A stretch of DNA of 64,000 bases from Papaver somniferum (Eukaryota; Streptophyta; Magnoliopsida; Ranunculales; Papaveraceae), in contig NW_020621936.1 of NCBI RefSeq assembly GCF_003573695.1, positions 1,302,001 to 1,366,000 on the forward strand. The letters are read 5' to 3'. A model generated the notes under the pieces. The model was not told where the DNA came from, did not search any database, and saw only the letters and a list, made by a program, of their open reading frames with translations. A program made the translations under genes and the position numbers. Position 1 is the stretch's first letter. Every line of letters begins with the position of its first letter. This document shows positions 1 to 11,072 of the stretch, one piece after another.

Positions 1-1321
1 AGGTTAAAGGGGAATCAAATCTAGCTAATACAACTAGTATCACACAGAAGGTATGGGGATTAGGTTTCCCAGTTGCTAGAGTTCTCCTTTTTTATAGTCT
101 TTCAAATTAGGGTTTGCAATCTAAGTTACCTTGGTAACAAATCATTCAATATTCACCACCGTTAGACGAAAACCTGATTAGATTCAAGCTAAAATATTTC
201 AATCGTTAGATCGAACTTAGCTTGTTACACACAAATGAAATGCACGTTTATTTAGGTTTACGTAACTGTACCTAAATATGTACACTTAGTTGGTTCAACA
301 GTAGTTAACCAAATGGTTATCCATATGATCACTTCCATATCAACCATATTCATCTTAACGATAACTAATTTAAATGACTCAAGAGAACTAGTTAGAGAGT
401 TGTTCAATTGCTTAGATCTCATAGAAGTATATAAGACACAATCAAAGCAAAATCGATTTAATTCACTCGAATCAATTCATGAAATTTATAGCCACGGTTT
501 GCAAGTATGCATTCCTTAGTTTATATAAGTTTAAGTTCACGAATAATCGTTTTTAGAAACTAACCCACTTAAGTACGCATACTGGTACGCGGACTTAAGT
601 ACCCGGAATAAGTTTGTTTTCAGTTCACAAACTCCAGCAGAAATTCATGGGATGTGAACTTCCAACAGTGCGCGTACTGGTACGCGGACTTCAGTTCCGG
701 TTTTCCTGAGCAGCAAAGTAATACTTTGGTTCAAGGAATAAGGACTTACACACGTATGAGTTATCACACAATATTTATATCCTTTCAAGGTTATATTCTA
801 AACTCTCATTTCAATCATTGAAACATTCTTAGAGGACGTTATATATTTGTTGTTCACAAGTTATTTTTCGTCAAAGCGGTTTTCAAGTAATTGTAACTAA
901 TATGACTTTCGTCACTAGTAAAGATGAACTTGGCCAAAGCGAAAGCTTACCAACACATATTTCGAGAAATAGATAGGCGAGATAAACTCGGCTCGAAATA
1001 GCAAATGTGTATAATCATAGTCTATATAGCAATACGACTTTTGTCTCAAGATAGGAGATAGAGTAGATAGACTTTTGAGTGATAGATAAGATCAAGTCTC
1101 CACATACCTTTTAGTCGATGAAGTTCCACCAGTTCCTTGAGTAGTTCTTCGTCTTTGTATGATGATCGCCATGGAGTCTAGAGCTCAACTATACTTTCTA
1201 TTCTAGTCCGAGACTTAGCTATGAGTAGACTAGAAATCAAGACTTATAGTTTTGGCAACTAAACTTGACAACAAGCTTGAGATAGCAACGCTTGCGAGTT
1301 CGACCGAGAAGTGCTCTAACA
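1..1321 (-). repeat. Copia-A 3' LTR, partial
   Basis: Direct repeat of the last part of 4972-7339, with scattered substitutions. It ends in GCTCTAACA, followed at once by the purine tract (on the minus strand) that primes plus-strand synthesis. Roughly 1 kb of this LTR lies left of the window. The short reading frame at 313-519 recurs in the other LTR and is not treated as a gene. Confidence 0.9.
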
Positions 1322-1333
1322 ATCTCCCCCTTT
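1322..1333 (-). other. Polypurine tract of Copia-A
   Basis: The minus strand reads AAAGGGGGAGAT directly before the 3' LTR start TGTTAGAGC. The same tract adjoins the 3' LTRs of Copia-B and Copia-D, and a close variant adjoins that of Copia-C. Confidence 0.85.
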
Positions 1334-2724
1334 GTCAATTTTAGTGACAAAACTATCAATACATATGGAATACAAAATAAATAAATAAACTTTTGTAGCT
1401 TCCCTTCCACATGCATGATCTCCTTGGTTCTTCAACATTACTCGAAATCTTCGTCACTTCCAAGTACTCCAATGATTCCAAAGGTAGTTTAGCATCATCG
1501 TTGTTGAAAATCCGTAGCTATAACAATGAGACAACAAGAGTTCTCAATCATTGTTACACAGTGTCATAGTATTATTACACAACATCAAAGTTCGATCATA
1601 TCACAACTTCGACAATAATACTATGTTGATATGTATCACTCCCCCTTAGTCAATACTCCATCTCACATGGAAACCACTCCCCCTTACATAATTATCCGAA
1701 AACCATATGTATTTGTAGTGTGAATTACACATTAATTCTCCCTCTTTTTGTCAATAAAATTGGCAAAGGTATGAAAACTAGTGGGATCCTAATGAAATTT
1801 CCATAGAGACATTTCATGACCAAAAGAAAGCACATATCAACTTTTTAGATGCCATCATATAGCCGAAGCTAAATGCATTCATCAAGGAGTTCATAAAGAT
1901 ACAAGATAACCCCTATAATATTCCACAACTGCACTCCCCACAAAGATTTGGTAATTAAGCACAAGTTCAATTAAGAACTCTCCCATATAAAATGTCATTC
2001 CCGAAAGAACAACAAGAGCGACCTTACTTTCACAAGAAAAGAAGGATTTCCTTGGACATAACAAATCACATACGAATATGAATTTGAATCCAAAATACTC
2101 AATCAAATTAACCACAAGAAAACCCATGATTAATTTAATCGGAAATGCTCAACATAAGAGAATTTATGGAGACACACAGTATATACATAAAAATATGGAT
2201 CAGGGAAGATCAATACTGCAGAATAGACAAGGATTCATTTTATTTTCTATCACTATTTGCACAATGACATATAATAGACTTAAACCTCGTAAAAAAAGTT
2301 CATCCTATCTTCCATCAATATTTGCATAATGACATACAATAGGCTTAAAAACTTTCGTAACGTCAAAAGTTCATTCATTCTTTTATCAACACTTGCATAT
2401 CGACATGTGAAAGACTTAACTTTTGACAAAGTATGGGACAATCATAGTTCACGGACGCAAACACATATATCCCATAACACATTGCAATATATAAAACCAT
2501 AAAGATTAATACTGCAAAAATCATCTTCCAAACAATTTTAGAATTTAAACAAATAAACCTAAAAACAATGAAGATGAAAACGTTGTACATAGCTATGTGT
2601 AATCACAATAATAGATATTCCAAACTCTAGTTATTCTTCTTAAAAAACAAGAATAAAATCCTCATAAGAAAATTTCCTCGATAAAATCAAATCAACTCTT
2701 AGAGAACATGATTCGGAAAACACA
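1334..2724 (-). other. Copia-A 3' untranslated internal region
   Basis: About 1.4 kb between the coiled-coil ORF and the purine tract. I see no supportable reading frame. It aligns by eye with 41756-42770 (Copia-C) and 45640-47400 (Copia-D), including a CTCAACATAAG-containing stretch near 2150 that is single-copy here but multiplied in Copia-D. Conservation between copies suggests a shared 3' region, not random DNA. Confidence 0.7.
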
Positions 2725-3003
2725 TTAAGCATAGCCAGCAACCAAAGATTGAACACGAACAAGTTCATCAGTTACTTTCTTCAGTTCGTTTTTCAGAAAA
2801 TCAATATTCCCTGTTGCAATTCCAAGTTGTTCACGTACGACCTCAAAACCTCGAAGAAGATTTCCGACCAGTTGTGATGACATCTGAACTGGTAGTTCGT
2901 TTTCATGATCAACAGCATGATAGCAGGTTATGAGAACAGGGTTCTCATGAAATTCGATAGGATTGCTCTTCTCAACATTGTCTTCCTTGTTGCATCCATC
3001 CAT
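2725..3003 (-). CDS. Small coiled-coil ORF of Copia-A, unknown function
   Basis: An ATG at 3003-3001 opens a frame of about 92 codons. An acidic N-terminal half (rich in E, N and H) leads into a heptad-like stretch, with alternating hydrophobic positions from about residue 45 to the end (LKNELKKV, DELVRVQSL), consistent with a coiled coil. No known domain is recognised. It lies downstream of the gag remnant in element orientation. ORFs of similar size and style stand at comparable places in Copia-D (47457-47750) and Copia-B (9597-9836). It could be a remnant of a longer 3' ORF such as the extra ORF of SIRE-type elements, or an accessory protein; this is inference. Confidence 0.45.
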   Translation of the reverse strand: MDGCNKEDNVEKSNPIEFHENPVLITCYHAVDHENELPVQMSSQLVGNLLRGFEVVREQLGIATGNIDFLKNELKKVTDELVRVQSLVAGYA

Positions 3004-3164
3004 TGTACACACAGAAATCAAGTGAACCTTTTGACGTTACGGAACGTGTATGTACCAAAACTGAGCATGATACATATACATACATATATATATATATGAG
3101 TGTTTCTTAGGAAACCCTAGGGATACTCGTATACATTCCGCGTGGGTCAGGTGTACATGCACTT

Positions 3165-3506
3165 ATGGTTACAACCTTGGTACGAGACCAAAAGAATAAT
3201 GGAGCTAAATTTAGAAGAGGTCTTGAAAAACTCAAGATTCATTCTAAACAAAGAATGGCCTTCTTAGTTCAAGGGAACATAAGAGAATTGTTGAAAATCA
3301 AGGCAATCGACGAGAAATTATTCTCAGGAGTGAACGATCAAAAAACATTACATCATGTAAAGTACTGGAGCAAGGCTCAACAGTTTAATGATCATCGTTT
3401 CATAAACAGAATGAAATATAACAACAACTACTTTCTCAAGACACACAGGTTTCTTGAGAATTATAAGCATCCTTCCATATTACAAGAAGGATGCTACATT
3501 GAGTAG
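3165..3506 (+). CDS. Antisense ORF in Copia-A, 113 aa, unknown
   Basis: An ATG at 3165 and TAG at 3504-3506 enclose 113 codons on the strand opposite to the element. The product would be strongly basic (many K, R, H), rich in N and Q, without a membrane segment or a motif I recognise. A perfect 9-bp hairpin begins 14 bases after the stop. The segment at roughly 3040-3570 has no evident counterpart in Copia-C or Copia-D, so it may be an insertion or captured DNA. Some plant LTR elements (Grande and Ogre types) carry antisense ORFs, but I cannot show homology. It may be a chance frame. Confidence 0.3.
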   Translation: MVTTLVRDQKNNGAKFRRGLEKLKIHSKQRMAFLVQGNIRELLKIKAIDEKLFSGVNDQKTLHHVKYWSKAQQFNDHRFINRMKYNNNYFLKTHRFLENYKHPSILQEGCYIE

Positions 3507-3519
3507 TCATGTTGTATTT

Positions 3520-3542
3520 TGATGAGCTTTTTGCTCATCAAG
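3520..3542 (+). other. Perfect 9-bp hairpin after antisense ORF
   Basis: TTGATGAGC, then loop TTTTT, then GCTCATCAA. The stem is fully complementary and lies just downstream of the TAG at 3504-3506. It is visible directly in the sequence; its role is unknown. Confidence 0.7.
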
Positions 3543-3579
3543 AAGATTGACTTCTTCTCTCTTTCCTTCTTGAAGATTT

Positions 3580-4904
3580 TTAGAAAAAATCATTAGGATT
3601 AGTATAAAGAGATTTAACCAGAGGGGAACAAGGAATACTTGAACCTGCTGCTTTCCTTTCCTTTTTTATGCTCAGCTTGAGTCTTTTTATGCTGATCTTG
3701 AGCTCCGAGACTCGATTATTGATATGAATGAAATCTGGAGCAGACACCTCGGGTTTACTGTCTCCTTTAGAAGGAGATAAGGAATTTGGCTTTTCTTTCT
3801 TTCTCCTATGTCTTTTTCTCTTCTCAGAGTAATTTAAAGAGTCAGTTGTCCACCTGACATTCTTCCTTCTACAATTGTAGGAATTTTTTTGTCTCAAAAT
3901 CATAATCTAGAAATGACTCATCAGAACATTTCTCTTGATTGCAGACACTGCCTTTTACTCCAGCAATATGAGAGACAAGTTTAATTACTTCTTTAGACAT
4001 CCATGCAAGAATTTTGTGAAATTTCTCATTCCTCAGTCGAAAACAACATCTTCGTTCAAGATGTCCTTTAGTTCCGCCAATAATAGTAGTTAAAGGATTT
4101 GTTCTTGACTGTTCTCATGCGAGTTAATCTTGAAGGAGTACAATCCTTGTTCCTAAGACTGTCGGCTGCTTGAAAAATTTTGTCACATGAAGAGTTTTCA
4201 TTAGCATGAAAAAAATTAATCTTACCAGTACTTGGAACGTCTATTCCCTTATAGCCCGATGTTCTTTACATGCTCCAAGCATAGAAGAAAATTTTGTAGA
4301 GCTAGAATTAAATCTTTTCAGATTTTCTTCTAGTGATTTTACCTTATTAAGAGAAGCAACGAGATCAATCTCCAACGATTTTTCTCTGGCGAGGAGACTG
4401 AGTACTCAGTCATTAAAACATTTTTGTTGAGAGCCATATCTTGCTTCAGATTCTGCAAGTCTTTCTTTCAACAAAAAGAGATTTTGAAGGAGTTTGTCAC
4501 ACTCGGACCTTTTTTTAGCGTACTTCTTTTTCTCGATCTTTAACGATAGATTGTAAAAGTTTATATCCACAATCATAACCTTTAAAGAGTTTTCTCAGTT
4601 ATTTGTTTTCTTGACAGAGAGGTGCCATGTATTTACTCAAGCAAGTAGTTGACTTCTTTTCTTTCAAAGCATGGTCAAAAAGCTTGATATATTGAGAGAC
4701 TTCCTCATCAATACTTTGTCCTTCTTCTGAATCACTGTCATCTGAAAGATCATCCAACTGTTCATCAAGAGATTTTTCCCAGTTAAATGCAGATTCAGTC
4801 AAAGGACCAGAAACAGGGTTTTTCTTGGAAACTTCAGGATTTTGAAACTCACAAGTGTGACTCTGAGCTGATGTTGCATTATCTGAGATATTCTTATCGT
4901 CCAT
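3580..4904 (-). pseudogene. gag: Broken gag of Copia-A (coiled-coil and zinc-knuckle part)
   Basis: Reading starts at an ATG at 4904-4902 and runs about 100 codons through an acidic DELSD-like region before a stop at 4599. Beyond it, in shifted frames, the decayed sequence matches the Copia-C Gag at 61489-63039: a coiled-coil stretch (FLLKERLAESEAR near 4460) and a damaged zinc-knuckle tail (KGHLERRC near 4050) whose first cysteines are gone. The basic segment at 3580-3903 may be the Gag C terminus. Gag would normally package element RNA in virus-like particles. The N-terminal UBN2-type Gag domain seen in Copia-D is absent. Several stops and frameshifts make it non-functional. Confidence 0.65.
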
Positions 4905-4957
4905 AGAGTCAGATCGTTACAAACACATACTTATAAGGTATTTAAACGTGTTTGCCT

Positions 4958-4969
4958 GCTCTGATACCA
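4958..4969 (-). other. Primer-binding site (initiator tRNA-Met) of Copia-A
   Basis: The minus strand reads TGGTATCAGAGC two bases after the 5' LTR end. This is the usual tRNA-iMet complement of plant Copia elements. Confidence 0.9.
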
Positions 4970-4971
4970 AT

Positions 4972-7339
4972 TGAAAAGGCGGGGGTCTAACAACCACACC
5001 CAATATTCGCTTAGCAATTTGTATGTACAAACTCCAATATACTTTTAAGAGAATCAACTAGACAGTCATACTCAATCTTAATGAAAGCATATCAAAGAGT
5101 TATATCTCAATTTCTCGATTCAATACTTACTCAAGCAAATAGAAATCTGCAAGTCTAATTGAATACAAGAGAAATCACTTGAACGGTACCAAAGACCAAT
5201 ATTCAAGGATCAATCAATTTCATCAACAACCAAAGATTGGATTTCCCAATTGATCGATTCAAACGCATAACCTGTGATATTTCAATTATATAATCAAATA
5301 TAATGCAAAAAAGAAATAACATATACACCAGAAGTTTTTTTAACGAGGAAACCGCAAATGGAGAAAAACCCCGGGACCTAGTCTAGATTGAACACACACT
5401 GTATTAAGCCGCTACATACACTAGCCTACTACAAACTAACTTCGTTCTGGACTGTAATTGAACCCCAATCAATCTCATACTGATCCAAGGTACAGTTGCG
5501 CTCCTTACGACTCAGATCCCAGCAGGATACTACGCACTTGATTCCCTTAGCTGATCTCACCCACAACTAAGAGTTCCTACGACCCAAAGTCGAAGACTTT
5601 AATAAACAAATATGTATCACACAAAAAAGTCAACGGTAATAGATAAATATGTCTCCTACAGAAATACCTACGAGTTTTTTTTTCCGTCTTTTGATAACTC
5701 AAGGTGAACAGGAACCAATTGATAACCCGGATTTATATTCCCGAAGAACATCCTAGAATTATCAATAACCTCACAATAATCTTAATCGACTAGCGAAAGA
5801 AGATATTTCGGAATCACAAACGATGAGACGAAGATGTTTGTGACTTCTTTTATATCTTACCTGTCGGAGAAATTAATCTCAAGCCAATCTTACGATTGTA
5901 CTCAAACACTATAGAAAGAGCAAGATCAGATCACGCAACTACAGAGAAAATAGTTTGGTCTAGCCTCACAATCCCAATGAAGTCTTCAAGTCGTTAACCT
6001 ACAGGGTCTCGATAGAAACCTAAGGTTAAAGGAGAATCGACTCTAGCTAATACAACTAGTATGACACAGAAGGTGTGGGGATTAGGTTTCCCAGTTGCTA
6101 GAGTTCTCCTTTGTAGTCTTTCAAATAAGGGTTATCTAAGTTACCTTGGTAACAAAGCATTCAATATTCACCATTAGATGAAAAACTGATTAGATTCAAG
6201 CTAATATCTTTCAACTGTTAGATCGAACTTAGCTTGTTACACACAAATAAAATGCACGTTTATTTAGGTTTGCGTAACCGTACCTAAACATGTAAACTTA
6301 GTTGGTTCAACAGTAGTTAACCAAATGATTATCCATATGAGCACTTTCATATCAAACATATTCATCTTAACCATAACTAGTTCAAATGACTCAAGAGAAC
6401 TAGTTAGAGAGTTGTTCAATTGCTTAGATCTCATAGAAGTATATAAGACACAATCGAAGCAAAAACGATTTGATTCACTCGAATCAATTCATGAACTTTA
6501 TATCCACGGTTTGCAAGTATGCATTCCTTAGTTTATATAAGTTTAAGTTCACGAATAATCGTTTTTAGAAACTAACCCACTTAAGTACGCATACTGGTAT
6601 GCGGACTTAAGTACCCGGAATAAGTTTGTTTTTAGTTCACAAAATCCAGCAGAAATTCACGGGATGTGAACTTCCGACAGTACATGTACTGGTTCGCGGA
6701 CTTCAGTTCCGGTTTTCCTGAGCAGCAAAGTACGTATACTTTGGTTCAAGGAATAAGACTTACACACGTATGAGTTATCAAACAATGTTTATATCCTTTC
6801 AAGGTTATATTCTAAACTCTCATTTCAATCATTGAAACATTCTTAGAGGACGTTATATAGTTGTTGTTCACAAGCTATTTCTCGTCAAAGCGATTTTCAA
6901 GTAATTGAAACTAATATGACTTTCGTCACTAGTAAAGATAAACTTGGCCAAAGCGAAAGCTTACCAACACATATTTCGAGAAATAGATAGGAGAGATAAA
7001 CTCGGCTCAAAATAGCAAATGTGTATAGTCATAGTCTGTATAGCAATACGACCTTTGTCTCAAGATAAGAGATAGAGTAGATAGAATTTTGATCGATAGA
7101 TAAGTTCAAATCTCTACATACCTTTTAGTCGATGAAGTTCCGCCAGTTCCTTGAGTAGTTCTTCGTCTTTGTATGATGATCGCCATGGAGTCTAGAGCTC
7201 AACTACACTTTTTATCCTAGGCCGAGACTTAGCTACGAGTAGACTAGAAATCAAGACTTATAGTTTTGGCAACTAAACTTGATAACAAGCTTGAGATAGC
7301 AACGCTTGCTAGTTCGATCGGCGGAGCATTGCTCTTACA
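4972..7339 (-). repeat. Copia-A 5' LTR (2368 bp)
   Basis: On the minus strand it runs from TGTAAGAGC to CTTTTCA. It carries the short repeated GTACGCGGACT-type motifs at about 6585-6710 and the conserved GTTTCCTCGTTAA block (reverse complement at 5341-5375). The TATA-like site found in related LTRs is altered here: the minus strand has CTACAAAGG near 6112 where the solo LTR has CTATATAAGG. Confidence 0.9.
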
Positions 7340-7885
7340 GATACAGACGGAACTAGGTGAACTATAGGTTTAGTAGCTTGGTATCAACTATACGAAGTTG
7401 GTTTAGATTTTGTATAACAGCTTAATCCTGAGAGTATTCAATTATGGACAAGGTCTCGGGGTTTTTCTGCCTTTGCGGTTTCTTCGTTAACAAAATCTTG
7501 TTGTGCCGTTTACTTTTAGTTCCCGCATTATAATTGTTTTATTATAATTAGAATAAATTGCACTTTGTACGTTAACATGGCACTTGATATTGATCTCATT
7601 GGTTTTAGTTATTTCCATACCTTTTATCAAGTGATCACTTTGTTGTTATATTGTCTCGATTTCATATCCATAGACTATCATACAAAGTGTATTGGATTTC
7701 TCCACTTGACTTTGATATTTATTCACATGTTAGGCCAGTCCGGACTAACCCTATTTCAAGTGGACACTGTGTTGAAATATTCCTTGAGTGATTGTATCTC
7801 CAAGAGGTTTATACAAAGTGGATCTTGTATAGGTTGTGATCAAAATAAAAGATTGTGGTATATTTGGGTACCCTCGTCTTTTCCA
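7340..7885 (+). repeat. Copia-B 5' LTR, right-hand remnant
   Basis: Matches 13991-14535 nearly throughout. The missing upstream part was displaced by insertion of Copia-A; the first bases GATAC correspond to 13991-13995. It includes the conserved GGTTTCTTCGTTAACAAAA block at about 7477-7495. Confidence 0.9.
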
Positions 7886-7886
7886 T

Positions 7887-7898
7887 TGGTGTCAGAGC
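7887..7898 (+). other. Primer-binding site of Copia-B
   Basis: TGGTGTCAGAGC differs by one base from the tRNA-iMet complement TGGTATCAGAGC and directly follows the LTR end. Confidence 0.85.
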
Positions 7899-7962
7899 AG
7901 GCAAACACGAAAAGATCTAACAATATGTGTTTGGTGCGATCCAACCTATAAGAATTGAATCT

Positions 7963-9013
7963 ATGTCTGATTCAGTTAAAGTTATGCAAGAGTATGAATA
8001 TTCAAAAGTTGAAGATGTTACCAATTCGTTGACCCACGATCCAGGAGTTGCGAAGATCAAGTGTACATCTGAGTCGTTCTCTGATGGAAAAGAAGATGCT
8101 GATAAAGAGTTGGTAAAACTCCTAAAGCCTATAAAATCTCTATCTCCAAAAGTGCTAATATTAAAGACAAAGTCAAATCTTCTTAAAAATGAGATCAGAG
8201 ATAAAGACATTCAACTGAATATTCTATCCAAAGAGAATATGGATCTCACTATAAAATTAGAAGTTATTTGTAAATCTCTTACTAAAGATAACACATCCCA
8301 TGACTCTGACTAATGATTCTGTTGTAATTTCTTCTAATGAAGAAATCAAGGGTCCTTGCTCGATTTTGAGAGATTGTGATAACAAAACTTGTTTGATCAC
8401 ATCTGAAACAGATCATGATGATGGTAGTTTTCCTAACTACATCAAGTCGGAAGAGGATGAGAAACCAGCTATATCTACTGATGATCAGACGAAATCTTGT
8501 CTAAAGGAAACTTTGAACCGATTCCGTGTTAGTGATCTTAAGGAATACAACTTTCAGTCACTTGATAGGAAACTCATACTTCTTCAAAATACGATGGTAA
8601 AAATATTGAAGGAAGTTTCTTGTCTTAAAAAACTGAACGATTATTCCTCAGTAGAAAGACGAATTTTACCTCATCTCAATAAAGTCAACTCAAAAAAATC
8701 AGAAGTAAGAGTTGATAATCGTTTATCGAAAAAGGTTCCTCCTCACCCATATCGAAACAATTCTTGTTTTGATGAACAACAACTCCAGAAGAAAGGAAAA
8801 CAGAGAATCTCTGCCAATGGAAACAATCATGAATTTCCGATAATTGTTTCAGATAAGCATGTTGATCTGCATCATAAGGAAATCGTTAGAATGAGAAAAT
8901 CTTATGAAAATCGGATCGATAGAATTAAGAGAGATTTATCTATCTCTGAAAATTCTCACATCAGTACATCTTCTCCACGTGATCATATCTCTAGTGTAAG
9001 AAAAAATCATTAA
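7963..9013 (+). pseudogene. gag-like ORF of Copia-B, frameshifted
   Basis: The first ATG after the primer site (7963) opens 116 codons to a stop at 8311-8313. The frame beginning with ATG 8300 then continues to 9013, a one-base shift in a continuous low-complexity, charged protein. The first half is acidic and lysine-rich with probable coiled coil (residues about 60-110). The second half ends in a basic, arginine-rich stretch (HHKEIVRMRKSYENRIDRIK). By position this is Gag, but no UBN2 domain or zinc knuckle is clear, so the identity is inferred. The two halves may once have been one frame. Confidence 0.5.
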
Positions 9014-9596
9014 TCTGAGAGAAAATATTCAGGGCAGAAATTCCCAAACAGAAACATGAACTATGTTTCTGATATTCGATGTAAGCTAGAAAAAGCTTAC
9101 TCCGATACAACCTAGTTGTGTGGAGATTGTGCAAACCCTTCCTATTCGTGCTCATAACCTTGGATGGGAAAAGCACATAAAATCAAGGGCACATGTTCAT
9201 GGTAGCTTCTATTTTCAGTAATAAGAGATATTTAAAGAATATATCCCTTTCAATAAAAAGAGAAGTTCGAAAAATATTTTGTGTCGTTTCGGAAACCCTG
9301 CTTTTCTGAACTAAATATATTCTTATCAAAAATAAGAAAAACCTTCTCTTAGGCATATTGTCTTCTCTTGGTAAAAGTTTCGGTTAAGGATATCTTCTAT
9401 AACTCGCAGTGTTACAAGGAGTAATAAAAGGGAAGCACGAAAGGCGAGAAACTGTCAAGGATTCGTTTCAAAACGAAGAATCAGGAAGAAGGTCCCAAGA
9501 ATCGTATCTGATCATAACTATGATAGATCTCAAGAAGAGTCATGTCTTTTTTCTTTCAATAATTCTGACCTTACTAAGTGGTTTCCCACAAATGGT

Positions 9597-9836
9597 ATGT
9601 GTGAAGTTATGCATGGGTTTGAAGAACTCATTGGAAATATTTTTACTTTGGTTCAAGATCGAGATGGACTAAAAAATAAGATAAAAGAGACAAAAAGTGA
9701 GCTTGCAGACTTGAAACTACAAGTTGAAGAACTCGAAAAACAAAAAGTGGTTGCGGACATGTCTTACAAGACATGCTTCAAAAGTTTGAGTACTGGGGAA
9801 ACTTCAGTACACAACAAGAGCACCACGAGAGATTAA
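9597..9836 (+). CDS. Small coiled-coil ORF of Copia-B, unknown function
   Basis: An ATG at 9597 gives 79 codons. The same frame is open upstream to about 9400 with a basic segment, so the true protein may be longer or continue an interrupted Gag. The C-terminal half shows heptad spacing (KIKETKSELADLKLQVEELE), a clear coiled-coil candidate. Position (last ORF before a long 3' untranslated region) and style match the ORFs at 2725-3003 in Copia-A and 47457-47750 in Copia-D. No catalytic motif is seen. Confidence 0.45.
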   Translation: MCEVMHGFEELIGNIFTLVQDRDGLKNKIKETKSELADLKLQVEELEKQKVVADMSYKTCFKSLSTGETSVHNKSTTRD

Positions 9837-10430
9837 GATACATGTTATAATTCTTAATCAAGAAAAATAGACATCAGTTTTTGATTTCTTTCAATAATTG
9901 TATAAGGTCTATCATGAATAAAACTATCTCTTATTTATGAATAAAATTATTAGTTTATAATTTTTCGATTACATAGCATGTGCTTGAATGCTTTATATTA
10001 TTGCTATGTATGTTTATGGGATGTTTGATTTCGGTTTTCATAACCTTGATATTCGATCTCATATTGTGTGAACCCTTATGGTTAGGGTGACTTTTTGATT
10101 AAGCGTGATTAAGTTCTAGCCCATGTTGGTAGGCTTTATCAAAGGATCATAAGGGGTTCCGGTTGAAACTAATATGTGAAAAAGTCACAATATGTTGAAT
10201 CTTTTGGTTCAACATAAAAGCATATGTGTTTCGGGGTTTCAACTTTTGCATCGCATTAGTTAAAACCGGTTTTCAACCTTTCTCTGGTAAAGGTTGGTCC
10301 TTGTTGTTGTTATTTTGTTTTGGCGAGAGGATGACAACACAACGAGGGAGAGTTCTAATGTGAACTTGCGCTTAATGACATATCTTTCTGGGGAGAAGAG
10401 GATGTGGAACTTGAGGTAACGAATTTGTTA

Positions 10431-10750
10431 GTTAATTGTTTTCCTGTTTAAGAAAAGCCTGATTTTATTGCATATATTTATTGCTTTTGCTTAACAAAAT
10501 TTCGGTACAATTGATGTTTATTCCATTATTTGTGTATGGATGTGTGTGTGATTCAATTGTCTCCGGTTAAGAAAAACTATTGTTATCTTGCTTTATTGTT
10601 TGGTATCAATTGTTTAGGCTTACAAAATTCCGGTGCAATTGAGGTACTTTAATGTCTATGTTTGTTTAAATTGCTTCGGTTGAGGTAAATAATTATGCAA
10701 GTTGATTTATTTGGTTTGTATGAATTGTTTATGGCTTAACAAAAATGGGT
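10431..10750 (+). repeat. Imperfect tandem repeat, ~117-bp unit, about 3 copies
   Basis: Each unit has an AATTGyTTCGGTTnAGrAAA-like start (about 10435, 10555, 10668) and a GGCTTAACAAAA-like section later. Copies are diverged. The spacing of about 113-120 bp is read directly. Confidence 0.55.
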
Positions 10751-10995
10751 TTTCAGGATGAATTGTTTAGTCCAATTCGATTCCGGATAAGAGAAACTAA
10801 GTTATTTCTGATCTTAGTTAGACTTATCAAAGTGGAGGTTTCGGTTATTCAAGTCTAATCGAATGCCTTAACAAGAAATGCTAGTTAACTAACCTAGTAC
10901 TTGTCTTGTATAAAAGTGAAAGGTCTAAGTTATTATTTGAATAATTAGAACCTGATGAGAAAAATAGACTTAATTCTAATCTTTATTTTGGTCTT

Positions 10996-11072
10996 ATCGA
11001 ATAAGCGATTGTATTTGTGCAATCGATTTAGCAAAAGAACTAAGGTGCTTATTCGATTTTTGTTTTGCTAAA
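10996..11072 (+). other. Interleaved inverted repeats, potential RNA pseudoknot
   Basis: ATCGAATAAGC (10996-11006) pairs perfectly with GCTTATTCGAT (11047-11057). TTTAGCAAAA (11027-11036) pairs perfectly with TTTTGCTAAA (11063-11072). The two pairings interleave, which is pseudoknot topology. Inside is a smaller hairpin, CGATTG (11006-11011) with CAATCG (11020-11025). It lies in the 3' untranslated part of Copia-B. Confidence 0.6.

Larger units (their letters stand above)
1..7339 (-). mobile_element. Copia-A, probable non-autonomous LTR retrotransposon (left end outside window)
   Basis: Minus-strand element. The sequence at 1-1321 repeats at about 6023-7339, so these are the two LTRs. On the minus strand each starts TGTTAGAGCA, and the 5' copy ends in CTTTTCA just before a tRNA-Met primer site at 4958-4969. 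A purine tract abuts the 3' LTR. The internal region is only about 3.65 kb. It holds a broken gag, a coiled-coil ORF and an opposite-strand ORF, with no protease, integrase, reverse transcriptase or RNase H that I can see. LTR form and Gag type fit the SIRE/Maximus branch of Copia (inference). The right end interrupts the 5' LTR of Copia-B at a GATAC expected to be duplicated on the left, which lies outside the window. Confidence 0.85.

Noticed and set aside
313..519. 68-codon plus-strand frame, also at 6325-6531
   Set aside because: It is a duplicated part of the Copia-A LTR; the same place in the solo LTR (60843) has a shifted frame.
7565..7951. 128-codon plus-strand frame with hydrophobic residues, partly repeated at 14216-14518
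   Set aside because: Lies in the Copia-B LTR, starts without ATG, runs across the primer site, and is shorter in the second LTR copy.
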